64,000 nucleotides of DNA from Nostoc sp. CMAA1605 (GTDB lineage Bacteria; Cyanobacteriota; Cyanobacteriia; Cyanobacteriales; Nostocaceae), in the NCBI RefSeq assembly GCF_021596505.1, contig NZ_PJIZ01000024.1:1-64000 (forward strand). The letters are read 5' to 3'. Position 1 is the first letter of the stretch; each line of letters opens with the position of its first letter. This document shows positions 18,753-27,433 of the stretch, in pieces. The position numbers and the translations under genes were made by a program. The notes under the pieces are model-generated. The model did not search any database. It was not told the DNA's origin and saw only the letters and a program-made list of their open reading frames with translations.

Positions 18753-19904
18753 ATGACGCAGACAATTTCTATCAATGACAGCCAACGCTTACAACTGCAA
18801 CCCCTAGAAGTTCCTAACCGGCTGTTATTGGGGCCTGGGCCTTCTAATGCTCACCCCGCAGTTTTGCAAGCTATGAATACCTCACCATTAGGTCATCTTG
18901 ACCCGGCTTTCTTAGCTCTGATGGATGAAATTCAATCTTTGCTACGCTATGTGTGGCAGACAGAAAATCCACTAACTATTGCTGTGAGTGGTACGGGTTC
19001 GGCGGCAATGGAAGCAACCATTGCCAATGCTGTAGAACCTGGGGATGTGGTATTAATTGGTGTGGCTGGTTATTTTGGTAATCGTTTAGTTGACATGGCC
19101 GGAAGATATGGCGCAGATGTCCGCACCATTACCAAACCTTGGGGACAAGTTTTTTCACTCGCCGAACTCCGCACCGCTTTAGAAACTCATCGTCCGGCGA
19201 TTTTGGCTTTAGTTCACGCAGAAACATCCACCGGTGCGCGCCAACCATTAGAAGGGGTGGGCGAATTGTGCCGTGAATTCGGCACACTTTTATTAATAGA
19301 TACAGTCACGAGTTTGGGCGGCGTTCCCATCTTTTTAGATGCTTGGGGAGTAGATTTAGCTTATAGTTGCAGTCAAAAAGGCTTAGGTTGTTCCCCTGGT
19401 GCTTCTCCTTTTACTATGAGTCCCCGTGCAATGGAAAAATTGCAAAAACGCTCCACTAAGGTAGCAAACTGGTATTTAGATATGAATTTACTCGCTAAAT
19501 ACTGGGGAAGCGAACGTGTCTATCATCACACAGCTCCTATTAATTTATATTATGGGTTACGGGAAGCGTTGCGTTTAATTGCTGAGGAGGGACTAGCCAA
19601 TTGCTGGCAACGCCACCAGAAAAACGTAGAATATCTGTGGCAACGCTTAGAAGAGATAGGACTGAGTTTACACGTAGAAAAAGAGTATCGCTTGCCTACT
19701 TTAACTACAGTCCGCATTCCGGCTGGTGTAGATGGGAAGGCGATCGCACGCCAACTACTCATCGAACATAACATAGAAGTTGGCGGCGGTTTAGGTGAGT
19801 TAGCAGGTCAAGTTTGGCGTGTGGGACTCATGGGTTATAACAGCCGTCCCGAAAGCGTTGATAGACTCATAGAAGCATTAGAGCAAGTTCTACCCAAGCA
19901 ATAG
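18753..19904 (+). CDS. Alanine/serine-glyoxylate aminotransferase family (PLP)
   Basis: 383 residues, class V fold-type I aminotransferase. N-terminal LLGPGPSNAHPAVLQAM binds substrate, AETSTGARQPLEGVGELC and LLIDTVTSLGG carry the PLP-contacting residues, and the Schiff-base lysine is K209 in CSQKGLGCSPG. The C-terminal EVGGGLGELAGQVWRVGLMG is typical. It would convert glyoxylate plus alanine (or serine) to glycine, linked to photorespiratory glycolate recycling; donor specificity cannot be read from sequence. Single-gene unit. Confidence 0.9.
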   Translation: MTQTISINDSQRLQLQPLEVPNRLLLGPGPSNAHPAVLQAMNTSPLGHLDPAFLALMDEIQSLLRYVWQTENPLTIAVSGTGSAAMEATIANAVEPGDVVLIGVAGYFGNRLVDMAGRYGADVRTITKPWGQVFSLAELRTALETHRPAILALVHAETSTGARQPLEGVGELCREFGTLLLIDTVTSLGGVPIFLDAWGVDLAYSCSQKGLGCSPGASPFTMSPRAMEKLQKRSTKVANWYLDMNLLAKYWGSERVYHHTAPINLYYGLREALRLIAEEGLANCWQRHQKNVEYLWQRLEEIGLSLHVEKEYRLPTLTTVRIPAGVDGKAIARQLLIEHNIEVGGGLGELAGQVWRVGLMGYNSRPESVDRLIEALEQVLPKQ

Positions 19905-19909
19905 AACAA

Positions 19910-19966
19910 GACACCAGGGTGTAGGGTATAGGAGAAGAAAAAGCCCACCCTACACCACAAATGGTG
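19910..19966. terminator. Hairpin after the aminotransferase gene
   Basis: AGGGTGTAGGGT pairs with CCACCCTACACC across a purine-rich loop. It could serve as a terminator or be a small palindromic repeat; no clear T-run follows. Confidence 0.35.
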
Positions 19967-20211
19967 CAAGATTTGATTCTACAAAGTCTATAGTTGAGAT
20001 AAGAATATTAACTAAAATTCGCCAAATAATTACAAATTAATAAGCTATTAAGCAGAAATATTGACAAATATAGGTAAAATGCCCAATTAATAAATTAGGC
20101 TAGCTCTTATTCATGTTTATAGCTATAAATAGCTGATTTATTAATTAAAACCATGTTAAAAAAAAATTTCTGCACCGACTTTTTACATTAGGTATTACTA
20201 TCAGCGTCAGC

Positions 20212-21114
20212 TTGACTTTGAGTAGCTGCACACCAAAAAGACGAGCAATGCTGAGAGTAACTGCGGAAAAATTTCATGAACAAGTCATTGCAGCCATAAC
20301 ATCAGTTAAAGAAATTTACACATTGGGTAACGTTCCTCTAGAACCTTCCGTATCTCGTGAATCCATTACGGAACAATTGTTGGATGATAATGGCATCGAT
20401 TTTAGCAACATTAACCAAGTCAATAAAATTATTACTCAAGATGATACAACAGATAAACCACCGTCAGTAGTTGAACGAGATTTAGAAGACTTAACAGCAG
20501 AATATGATACGGCATTAGAGATATTTAAAAATTTAGAAAATGTTGATTATGGCAGTTCCCAAATAGTTGCTAAAACTACACAACCTGCTAGATGTTTAAC
20601 TGTAAAAATGTTACTCTTAGCCAAAGAAATTCAAGCAAACCCACCAAAACCAAGCAATCCGCGACGGGTATTAATTAGCTTAAAATTAAAGGATTTACAA
20701 CAACAATATCGTGAAGCAGAGTCATCTGGCAACACCACAAAAATCGCAGAAATTAAACGCCAAGTTGCAGAACAAATTGATGAGTGGTTAAAGATTAATG
20801 CGGCTGAGAAAAAATTGATTGAAGATTCTATTACTCAATTAGTCATAGCTGCGGATACTGGGAGTAAACTATCAAAATTAATCGATGAATACTCTGACTT
20901 AGATTTTGAAGTTATCGCTACGAGAGTCACTCAAATCGTTGGCGTAACATCTAGTCTTACGGGTAAAGATTATAGTTCTGTCTTAACAAAGATGAGGACT
21001 GTAGAAACTACGATTAATTCAGATCCAACTTTGCGAGATTTCCTGCGGGACGTTTCTATTAAAACTAGACTAACACCCACTTCACAGCCAAAATTATGCC
21101 AAGAATTAGGATAG
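20212..21114 (+). CDS. Lipoprotein-like protein with displaced signal peptide
   Basis: 300 residues in this frame from a TTG codon. Just upstream, an ATG at 20153 followed by TTA and eight A residues would encode a lipoprotein signal (MLKK, LFTLGITISVSLTLSSC lipobox) in the same frame if there were nine A residues. With eight the frame stops at 20189-20191. So the protein is probably a lipoprotein whose start is out of frame by one base in a poly-A run, through slippage, decay or sequence error. The mature part is mostly helical and charged, with predicted coiled coil, and no recognised domain. Confidence 0.65.
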   Translation: MTLSSCTPKRRAMLRVTAEKFHEQVIAAITSVKEIYTLGNVPLEPSVSRESITEQLLDDNGIDFSNINQVNKIITQDDTTDKPPSVVERDLEDLTAEYDTALEIFKNLENVDYGSSQIVAKTTQPARCLTVKMLLLAKEIQANPPKPSNPRRVLISLKLKDLQQQYREAESSGNTTKIAEIKRQVAEQIDEWLKINAAEKKLIEDSITQLVIAADTGSKLSKLIDEYSDLDFEVIATRVTQIVGVTSSLTGKDYSSVLTKMRTVETTINSDPTLRDFLRDVSIKTRLTPTSQPKLCQELG

Positions 21115-21194
21115 TTGCTTAAAAGTTCGTAGTAAGGGCTTTAGCCCTATCTTTCTACATATTGAATAGTTAGTTAAATAGGATAAAAATCCAT

Positions 21195-21581
21195 ATGTCT
21201 ACCAATGATGAAATCGTTGAGAAATTGCAAACTATCGTAGATAAAATCAAGCCAGATGCGGACATAGATATCGAACAACTGCGTCAAATGCAATCTGATT
21301 TATTAGATATTCAGTCACAGCTACAATTTGAAAGAATAGATGCACGTAAAAATAAGAAATGGAGAGAAGCAGAAAAGCTTAGAGACGCTGAACAAGAATG
21401 TACACAAGCTCTAGGCACTTTACAGTCTGCTATTTTACGTCCGATTCTCATAGGAAAGAATCAAGACAACTTACAGGAGATGCGGAAAATTCTAGGCGAA
21501 GTTAAAACCGCCGCTAAAACTCAAGAACGGATAGATTTTATTATCAAGTCCCTCAGCTTTCTGAGAAGGATTTTGACATGA
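21195..21581 (+). CDS. Hypothetical helical protein
   Basis: 128 residues, almost entirely alpha-helical with coiled-coil character (DIEQLRQMQSDLLDIQSQLQ; KKWREAEKLRDAEQECTQAL). It follows the lipoprotein-like gene by 80 bases on the same strand; both have similar charge and helical make-up and may act together. No family recognised. Confidence 0.6.
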   Translation: MSTNDEIVEKLQTIVDKIKPDADIDIEQLRQMQSDLLDIQSQLQFERIDARKNKKWREAEKLRDAEQECTQALGTLQSAILRPILIGKNQDNLQEMRKILGEVKTAAKTQERIDFIIKSLSFLRRILT

Positions 21582-21743
21582 TGTTATTGCAGGAAAAACC
21601 CAGCAAACAGCAATGGTAAAAGTATCAGAACCGATATGATCAAAACTACTGTCCCTGCTTCGATTTTAATTTGATTATCTGGTGGTTTAGTCATTTTGAA
21701 TGTTAAGGATATAGTGAAACAACTGTTGACTATTGACCAATAA

Positions 21744-24107
21744 CTATTTTGCCATTGCCTTTCTCACTTTCTCAACTTGTTTGGGTGCTGGCATATCGTT
21801 GAATAGAGCGATCGCTCTGTTAAAATTCTCTAGGCTCTGTTGTGTTCCACCAATTCTTTGATAAGTTAAACCTAACTGGTAATAGGCTTTGGCTAAGTTA
21901 CATTTATCAGCCACCCTATTCATGTTGGCGATGGCTTCTTGATGTTTACTTATCGCCATTGTAAATTCCCCCTGTTCTCGATACAGTGCAGCTAAACAGG
22001 ATGTAGCCCTTGCTTCTAAAACGGAAAACTGATTATGTTGACAATGTTGAATAGCTTGATTGCAGGTTTCTAGGGCAGCTTCAATCATACCTAAATTTTT
22101 ATAGGTTAAGCTGATAAATAATAGGCTGACTCCTCTACCCCAAGAGGTTAATTTTTCACTGGATAAGCCTTTTTTTACCTCTTCTAATATCGGGGTAATA
22201 TTCTGATTAAAACCGGCAGACGAATCTAAATAAACTAAACAGCATAAACAATACACTACATATTGATAATAATCATCATCTTTAATGACCATGTTTTTGA
22301 CTGAATGCAAAATATGGGTGGCTCTTTCTACCTCCCACAAATCTATGTAACACAGACCTAAATTAAACATACTAGATATTTTTTCCTGCACAAAATTACA
22401 TCTAGTGGCAATTTCGCAGGCTCTATGATGAAACTCAATGGCTGTAGAAATATTACCTGTTTGTGCGGCGGAAATGTTACTAACTTGGTGATATGCTCTG
22501 CCTAAAATATTGTACAGAACACTCAGATGATAATCAGATTTTAAATGAGGAATTAGGGGAGCGATCGCACCAATTAAAGTTTCTAAAAGACCAAGGCGAC
22601 TGAACAATACACCCAATGATAAGCTATTATCCCATCTATTCGGTCGGCGTTGAATAATCACATTGGCGGCTGCTTCAAAATCCCCGATTTCCATATAATG
22701 GTGATAAGCTTCTAGTGCCATCAGTGCATTTTGCGGTTCTGTGACTGTTGTAACGCTGTTAGTCCAAAACTCTGCGGCTTTGCGGTTAGCGATTTCCCAT
22801 TCTCCACTTTGCTTTAATCTAGCGATCGCTTCTGCACAAATTACAGGATGTAACCAGTATTTCCCCTTACGGCATTCTATCAATAAACGATCAAATAAAG
22901 ACTTGATCACTCTTCTATGTTGTAGTTCCGTAACATCCCACAGCAAGCATTGTAATCCTGATATATCAACATGATTAATATCTTGATAACGATAGCAACC
23001 CAAACGACAAAGCAATTTATAAGCTGCTTTATCCATTTGTTCCAATCGTTTAAATTGACTAGATACTAAGTTTTCTAACCCACGCTCAATTAATAAATTA
23101 CCTCGATTTTCTCGCCAATAAATATCTGCATTTCCCTCAAAATCTGTCCTAATTGTACCCGTGATAATTTTCATCGCCTTCGCATTACCGCCAAAGGCTT
23201 GACACATTTCCCTTAGTGCAGTTGCACTGACTTGAATTTGACGAATAGCAAAAAATTCTTGCCAAGCCGATTGGTCTAACCCTGTGAGAAAATAACAATC
23301 AACATCTACACCAGATTCATACAGGCGTTCTCGACTGGTAATTAGGGTGAGTGATTGTACAGTGGGATCTGCTAATACTCTAAATAGTTCTACGTAGGGA
23401 CGATGTTCAGGAATCACACAACCGTTTTGATCTAAGGCTGGTTCTAAATTATCAATCAGAACGCCGATTTTTCTGTTGGGATCTCGAAGTTTGCGCCTCA
23501 GTCTTTCTAGATTAATCCCAAATTCTTTACCTGGTTCTTCGTTAAAATCTCCCCGCAGCCACTCCTCTACTACACTTTCCACAGTGACGATATTTTGGCT
23601 TTCTTGCGCCATCCAAAGTTCCAGTAAGTAAAAACCCTGAGACTTGAGATACTTACGAGCTAGTGTCGTTTTACCGACACCACCTTTACCTTGAATTAAA
23701 ATAATTTTCGCACCACAATTAACACGGGTGTTAAGTTCAGTAATTTCACGCTCTCTACCCACAAAATGCTCTTCTGTTTCTTGTGACTTGCCATTATTGA
23801 GAGCTGGATTTAAAATAGTTTTCGTTCTCTGGGACAGTTGCGATTTGCAAAATCTCTGCACAACTGTGTGAAAAGTTGATTTTGTGACTTGTTCTCCCAG
23901 AATCTCTGAAAGCATTCGCCATAGCTCTGCACCAACTGCTTTTACGTGTCCTTCTGTGTAACGACAAAGTTCAGCTATCTTCTTATATGTATTTCTTCTG
24001 TCCTCCCAAAGATAGCGTAGGATGTCCCTTTGAACATTGTCGAGTCGTTTACCGGTTTGATCAAGAACCAATTTATCCAAAAGCTCTAAGGCTTCTTCTG
24101 CACCCAT
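21744..24107 (-). CDS. STAND NTPase with vMAP-like N-terminal HTH and TPR repeats
   Basis: 787 residues. Residues 1-90 are a winged-helix-like domain (LLDKLVLDQTGKRLDNVQRD; YTEGHVKAVGAELWRMLS) like the N-terminal domain of vWA-MoxR-associated proteins. Residues about 115-400 are an NB-ARC/STAND NTPase with Walker A IQGKGGVGKTTLAR and Walker B IGVLIDNLEP. The C-terminal half holds TPR repeats (for example YYQLGLTYQRIGGTQQSLEN). Such proteins are ligand-sensing switches that oligomerise; some relatives act in antiphage immunity, others in regulation. No effector domain is fused, so an effector gene elsewhere is probable. Cytosolic. Confidence 0.85.
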   Translation of the reverse strand: MGAEEALELLDKLVLDQTGKRLDNVQRDILRYLWEDRRNTYKKIAELCRYTEGHVKAVGAELWRMLSEILGEQVTKSTFHTVVQRFCKSQLSQRTKTILNPALNNGKSQETEEHFVGREREITELNTRVNCGAKIILIQGKGGVGKTTLARKYLKSQGFYLLELWMAQESQNIVTVESVVEEWLRGDFNEEPGKEFGINLERLRRKLRDPNRKIGVLIDNLEPALDQNGCVIPEHRPYVELFRVLADPTVQSLTLITSRERLYESGVDVDCYFLTGLDQSAWQEFFAIRQIQVSATALREMCQAFGGNAKAMKIITGTIRTDFEGNADIYWRENRGNLLIERGLENLVSSQFKRLEQMDKAAYKLLCRLGCYRYQDINHVDISGLQCLLWDVTELQHRRVIKSLFDRLLIECRKGKYWLHPVICAEAIARLKQSGEWEIANRKAAEFWTNSVTTVTEPQNALMALEAYHHYMEIGDFEAAANVIIQRRPNRWDNSLSLGVLFSRLGLLETLIGAIAPLIPHLKSDYHLSVLYNILGRAYHQVSNISAAQTGNISTAIEFHHRACEIATRCNFVQEKISSMFNLGLCYIDLWEVERATHILHSVKNMVIKDDDYYQYVVYCLCCLVYLDSSAGFNQNITPILEEVKKGLSSEKLTSWGRGVSLLFISLTYKNLGMIEAALETCNQAIQHCQHNQFSVLEARATSCLAALYREQGEFTMAISKHQEAIANMNRVADKCNLAKAYYQLGLTYQRIGGTQQSLENFNRAIALFNDMPAPKQVEKVRKAMAK

Positions 24108-24497
24108 CGATCATTGTCTGTGTCATTGTTGGTTTATTATACTCATATTTTTACTAATTCTTTTCCCGTTTCCGTACCATAAACTACTTTTTCTTACTTA
24201 GTGGAATATACTGAATCATACCGAATCATACTGAAAACAATATCCACTTGTATTATGCTTGTAATCAATACAGGCAGGTTAAGTTAAGTGTCCAACGTGG
24301 TTGAGGAAAGATGCAAATCGCTACTAGTCTGAATTGAATCATGAGCAATCACAACTGAATAATCAATATTGTCTACCACAACTGAATAATCAATAACAGT
24401 AGCGTTTACTTAATAAGTAGTCAGCATTAACTAACTAGATTCTGTAGAGAGTGTTTTGAAACAGTCTGTCAGTCTTCACCCTACAGGAGTTTCAACA
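24108..24497. other. Intergenic region, nothing recognised
   Basis: About 390 AT-rich bases between divergent genes. It contains three tandem-like copies of an ACTGAATAATCAATA phrase (24353-24395), perhaps a small duplication in the promoter of the next gene. No RNA gene or ORF is supported. Confidence 0.35.
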
Positions 24498-24746
24498 ATG
24501 TTGAATCAAGATTGTCATCAAGATTGCAATCATAGTTATTGCCCTTTTGCTCAAGATACCAAGAATCCCAACAGATATGTTTGTCTCAAATGTGGTGTAG
24601 AGAGAGAAATTAACAGACATCCTTCTGGGTTTGGTTCATTCTTGATGTTGTTGTTATCTCTATTTATTGCTTTTCAAGTGATTGTAATTTTGGATAAGCA
24701 AAACAACGATAATCAACAGACAGAAGCAGTATCTCAACAGCAATAA
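24498..24746 (+). CDS. Small zinc-ribbon-like membrane protein
   Basis: 82 residues from the ATG at 24498, chosen because AGGAG lies at 24484-24488. The N-terminal half has Cys/His pairs (CHQDCNHSYC, CLKC) suggesting a metal-binding ribbon. Residues 49-67 (FLMLLLSLFIAFQVIVIL) form one transmembrane helix, followed by a short Gln/Asn-rich tail. Function unknown. A second small membrane protein gene follows after 46 bases and is probably in the same unit. Confidence 0.65.
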   Translation: MLNQDCHQDCNHSYCPFAQDTKNPNRYVCLKCGVEREINRHPSGFGSFLMLLLSLFIAFQVIVILDKQNNDNQQTEAVSQQQ

Positions 24747-24792
24747 TTGAATATTTCCAGTTTCTTCCCGACAATTTTCCAGGAGTGCAATT

Positions 24793-25020
24793 ATGAATAC
24801 CCATCACGACACGATTCTCTTCCGTTTTACTTCTAAGTCACTGAAATACTTTCTGTTGATGTTGTTTGGCTTTGCTATTGTTTACGCCCTTTCTCATGCT
24901 TTAGGTGCGTTACATATTCTTCCTGCACTAATCTTTGTGTTGCAGCATTTATTTGTACCGTTGGGCGTGATACTTTTGTGCTTAATTACTGTCACTGTTT
25001 TATTTGAATCTCTGCGTTAG
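24793..25020 (+). CDS. Small two-helix membrane protein
   Basis: 75 residues with AGGAG at 24781-24785 before the ATG. Two hydrophobic segments (about 17-40 and 44-68) fill most of the protein. No family recognised. It is likely cotranscribed with the preceding small zinc-ribbon protein. Confidence 0.6.
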   Translation: MNTHHDTILFRFTSKSLKYFLLMLFGFAIVYALSHALGALHILPALIFVLQHLFVPLGVILLCLITVTVLFESLR

Positions 25021-25047
25021 CTAGGATTGATCAGACGATGAAGAAGA

Positions 25048-25083
25048 GACTTGTATTCAATATAAAAACTCTGGATACAAGTC
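25048..25083. terminator. Bidirectional hairpin between convergent small genes
   Basis: GACTTGTAT at 25048-25056 pairs with ATACAAGTC at 25075-25083. T-rich stretches follow on the plus strand, and TCTTCTTC on the minus strand, so it could end transcripts from both sides. Confidence 0.45.
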
Positions 25084-25098
25084 CTTACCTAGTTTTGT

Positions 25099-25206
25099 TC
25101 ATTTTTTCCAGGGAAGTTTAGTCCCCATTTCTGTTAACGCTGAAAAAATCAGATAGGTAATTAATAAAGCCACACCTGCAAAGAAGGCTAGTAAATCATG
25201 ATCCAT
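25099..25206 (-). CDS. Putative 35-residue single-pass membrane protein
   Basis: A short ORF reading MDHDLLAFFAGVALLITYLI then FSALTEMGTKLPWKK. One transmembrane helix (about 5-24) followed by a polar, positively charged tail looks like a real small membrane protein of the sort common in cyanobacterial photosynthetic and respiratory complexes, though it matches none that I know. No clear ribosome-binding site is seen. Conservation in relatives would decide. Confidence 0.45.
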   Translation of the reverse strand: MDHDLLAFFAGVALLITYLIFSALTEMGTKLPWKK

Positions 25207-25373
25207 AAGATTTTAGGCGATCGCTCCATTCATCGCCTATATTTTCTCACAAAACCTTAGCGTGTATTCAAGCTTGATATATGTATCGTGTTGAGGTTGA
25301 TTAGTGCTGTTAGCCGCGCTACCGCTAATAGCACTCAGAACTGTTTTAGTGAATAGTTCAAATTGCTGAATAA

Positions 25374-25399
25374 ACAAAAAAAGTCCGCTTTAGCGGACT
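25374..25399 (-). terminator. Intrinsic terminator on the minus strand
   Basis: AGTCCGCT-TT-AGCGGACT is a perfect 8-bp stem, followed on the minus strand by seven T residues. No minus-strand gene is recognised between here and 25930, so it may end an unannotated short transcript. Confidence 0.5.
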
Positions 25400-25798
25400 A
25401 GGGTAGAAGGGTCAAATGATCTTAAGTTGACTATGAGATTGTTAAATCCCTCTTTTATTGTTAGCAATTAAGTCCTAAAAAGCAAGTATTAAATCCCATG
25501 ATTTTAGACATTATTGCCAGAATTATGTCTTTAGAAATAGTCGCTGGTAATCTATGAAACATCTATCATTGCTAACAGCCCATCAATGCTTTTTTACCTA
25601 TAAGCTTGATTTTTTAATTTTTATAAATCGCAGCTTATCAAGTTGTTAGGTTTTTAAATTTAAGTCATGCAAATCAGGAATTTAATCAGAAATAAATGTC
25701 TTTTGTCAATATCTAAAATATCTGTTTACCATATAAAATTTTACTCATTGCTATTTAGAGAACACCAAAAAATAAATTATCCTAAATAAACAGCTTAG

Positions 25799-25862
25799 TA
25801 GGGTGCGTCAGTGCGAGAAAACTTAACTATACCAAGAGATTATTCATACTGATGCACCCTAC
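25799..25862. repeat. Short palindromic element (GTAGGGTGCGTCAGT ends)
   Basis: GTAGGGTGCGTCAGT at the left end is the inverted complement of ACTGATGCACCCTAC at the right end, with one mismatch in 15 and a 35-base AT-rich centre. It resembles small miniature elements common in cyanobacteria. Confidence 0.6.
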
Positions 25863-25932
25863 AGTTTGGATATTTTTTATCTGGAAGTCCCTTATTTTAT
25901 ATCAACGCAATGATATACAAAATTGTTTGATA

Positions 25933-26373
25933 CCAATTTTATATGAAGCTGCATATAATAGGGGGAATAGAGTGGATAAATAAAAATAAGCATGAGCCGC
26001 CCGTTTAAGATTGAAATTGCAGAAAGCGAAGCAGAATTAAAGAAACGTCTACAAACAGCCAACGTAGGAAAGCAGAAAGAAAAACTGATGATGCTGTGGT
26101 GGATAAAAAGCGGACAGGTTGATGAACAGCAAGAAATTGGAAAACGCTTGGCTATAGATACATCAACTGTCACAAGGTGGTTACAAAGATATAGAGTCGG
26201 TGGACTAGATGAATTATTAGAAATTAAAAAAGCTCCGGGAGCAAAACGAAAAATTGATGAAGTAGCGATCGCGGCACTAACAGAGGAGTTAAAAACTCTG
26301 AACAGGTAATTTCCATCTCTTCTTATAACTTTATTTTAGAAGTTATTTTCTATGCAGCTTCATATTAAATTGG
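25933..26373. mobile_element. Decayed IS630/Tc1-mariner-type element with terminal inverted repeats
   Basis: CCAATTTTATATGAAGCTGC at the left and its inverted complement (one mismatch) at the right end, 26354-26373, bound 441 bases. A TA dinucleotide flanks each end, as expected for IS630-type insertion. Inside is only a truncated transposase start (25992-26309). It cannot move by itself. Confidence 0.8.
25992..26309 (+). pseudogene. Truncated IS630-type transposase, N-terminal HTH only
   Basis: 105 residues. A helix-turn-helix (EIGKRLAIDTSTVTRWLQRY) followed by a second short helical segment (GGLDELLEIKKAPGAKRKI) is the DNA-binding front of IS630 transposases. The DDE catalytic part is missing. 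The reading frame stops at 26307-26309, 64 bases before the right terminal repeat, so an internal deletion removed the rest. Confidence 0.75.
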
Positions 26374-26379
26374 TATTAG

Positions 26380-26413
26380 TCCTTAGATGAGGACTAAAGT
26401 CCCCACTACAAAC
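26380..26413. repeat. Partial GTAGTAAGGACTTTAGTCC-family repeat
   Basis: TAGTCCTTAGATGAGGACTAAAGTCC with CCACTACAAACT matches one side of the palindromic repeat family at 12781, 30930 and 48720. It directly abuts the decayed IS630 element. Confidence 0.5.
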
Positions 26414-26430
26414 TATTTTCTTAACGAAGT

Positions 26431-27402
26431 TCAGCTTTGCCAGTCTGCTAATTGTGTAACTAAGAAATAACGCACATGATCAACAAAAGTTGCGCCCCAT
26501 TGTCTTGTTCCATGTCCCATTCCAGGAACAACATAACAAGCACCATCAGGAAATTTCTGGGCGCAATTTTGAGCATCTTTAATATTGACCATTGGGTCAT
26601 TAGCACCAATTAAAAAGCGCACTCTCCGAGGTAATTTTACACTGTCAATATAGTTCATGGGATTGCATTCCCACGCAAATTCATCTTGATATTTGAGGTT
26701 TTTAGCTAGTTGTAAAAGTTTGACTACAGGTGTTAAATCAGGTTGCAATCTGTCTAAAATTGACTCTGCTATTCCCCCTACCGGAGATGCAGCAATATCT
26801 GGTAAAAGATTATATCCCCAACTTTTTGCGAAAGATGGCAAATCTGCATGACCAATAGTTCCTAGTAACCTTTCTCCTAAACCATTGGTTGTGAAAGCAT
26901 AGGCGGATAATAATACGCCCATACTCACCCCAAATAATGCCAGTCTGGGGTCAGAAAGTCCATAGCGATCGCCACAAAATTCTCTGACTTTGGCGATATC
27001 ATTGGCTGTGCTGCGAAATATCGACAACAGCATGGCGGTATCAAAAGCAATTCCTCTATCAAGTAAGGGTTTAATTTCGTTCTGTGCCAAACTTGTAAAG
27101 CTGCGTACTAAACTGCGTTCACCGGCTAAGGGGGTATCGAATAAAGCTACAGCTATACCCATTTGGGTGAGAGTCGGAACGATGAAAGCATTCCAGCCAT
27201 AAGGCGCGCACATCCCTTGTAAACCGATGACTAAAGGTGTGTGGTGTCTGGGGCGATGTTGTGGTAAAAATACTGCTACCGGAAAGCCGCTTAATTTTTC
27301 ATCGATATCACTTACCCCAGTATAAGGATAAGGCTCATAGAACCAATAGCGATCGCCTCTCACACCTGCAAAAGTAATCTCATCAGCCCCGTAAATCATC
27401 AT
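26431..27402 (-). CDS. Alpha/beta hydrolase family protein
   Basis: 323 residues, soluble. The nucleophile elbow GVSMGVLLSAYAF gives the catalytic serine, FLIGANDPMVNIKD the acid region and GMGHGTRQW the histidine. The fold matches the alpha/beta hydrolase family; substrate is unknown. It follows polA by 31 bases on the same strand, so both are probably transcribed together, though no functional link is evident. Confidence 0.8.
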   Translation of the reverse strand: MMIYGADEITFAGVRGDRYWFYEPYPYTGVSDIDEKLSGFPVAVFLPQHRPRHHTPLVIGLQGMCAPYGWNAFIVPTLTQMGIAVALFDTPLAGERSLVRSFTSLAQNEIKPLLDRGIAFDTAMLLSIFRSTANDIAKVREFCGDRYGLSDPRLALFGVSMGVLLSAYAFTTNGLGERLLGTIGHADLPSFAKSWGYNLLPDIAASPVGGIAESILDRLQPDLTPVVKLLQLAKNLKYQDEFAWECNPMNYIDSVKLPRRVRFLIGANDPMVNIKDAQNCAQKFPDGACYVVPGMGHGTRQWGATFVDHVRYFLVTQLADWQS

Positions 27403-27433
27403 ATTGTTTGAGAAATTTGCTTATTTTCTATGA

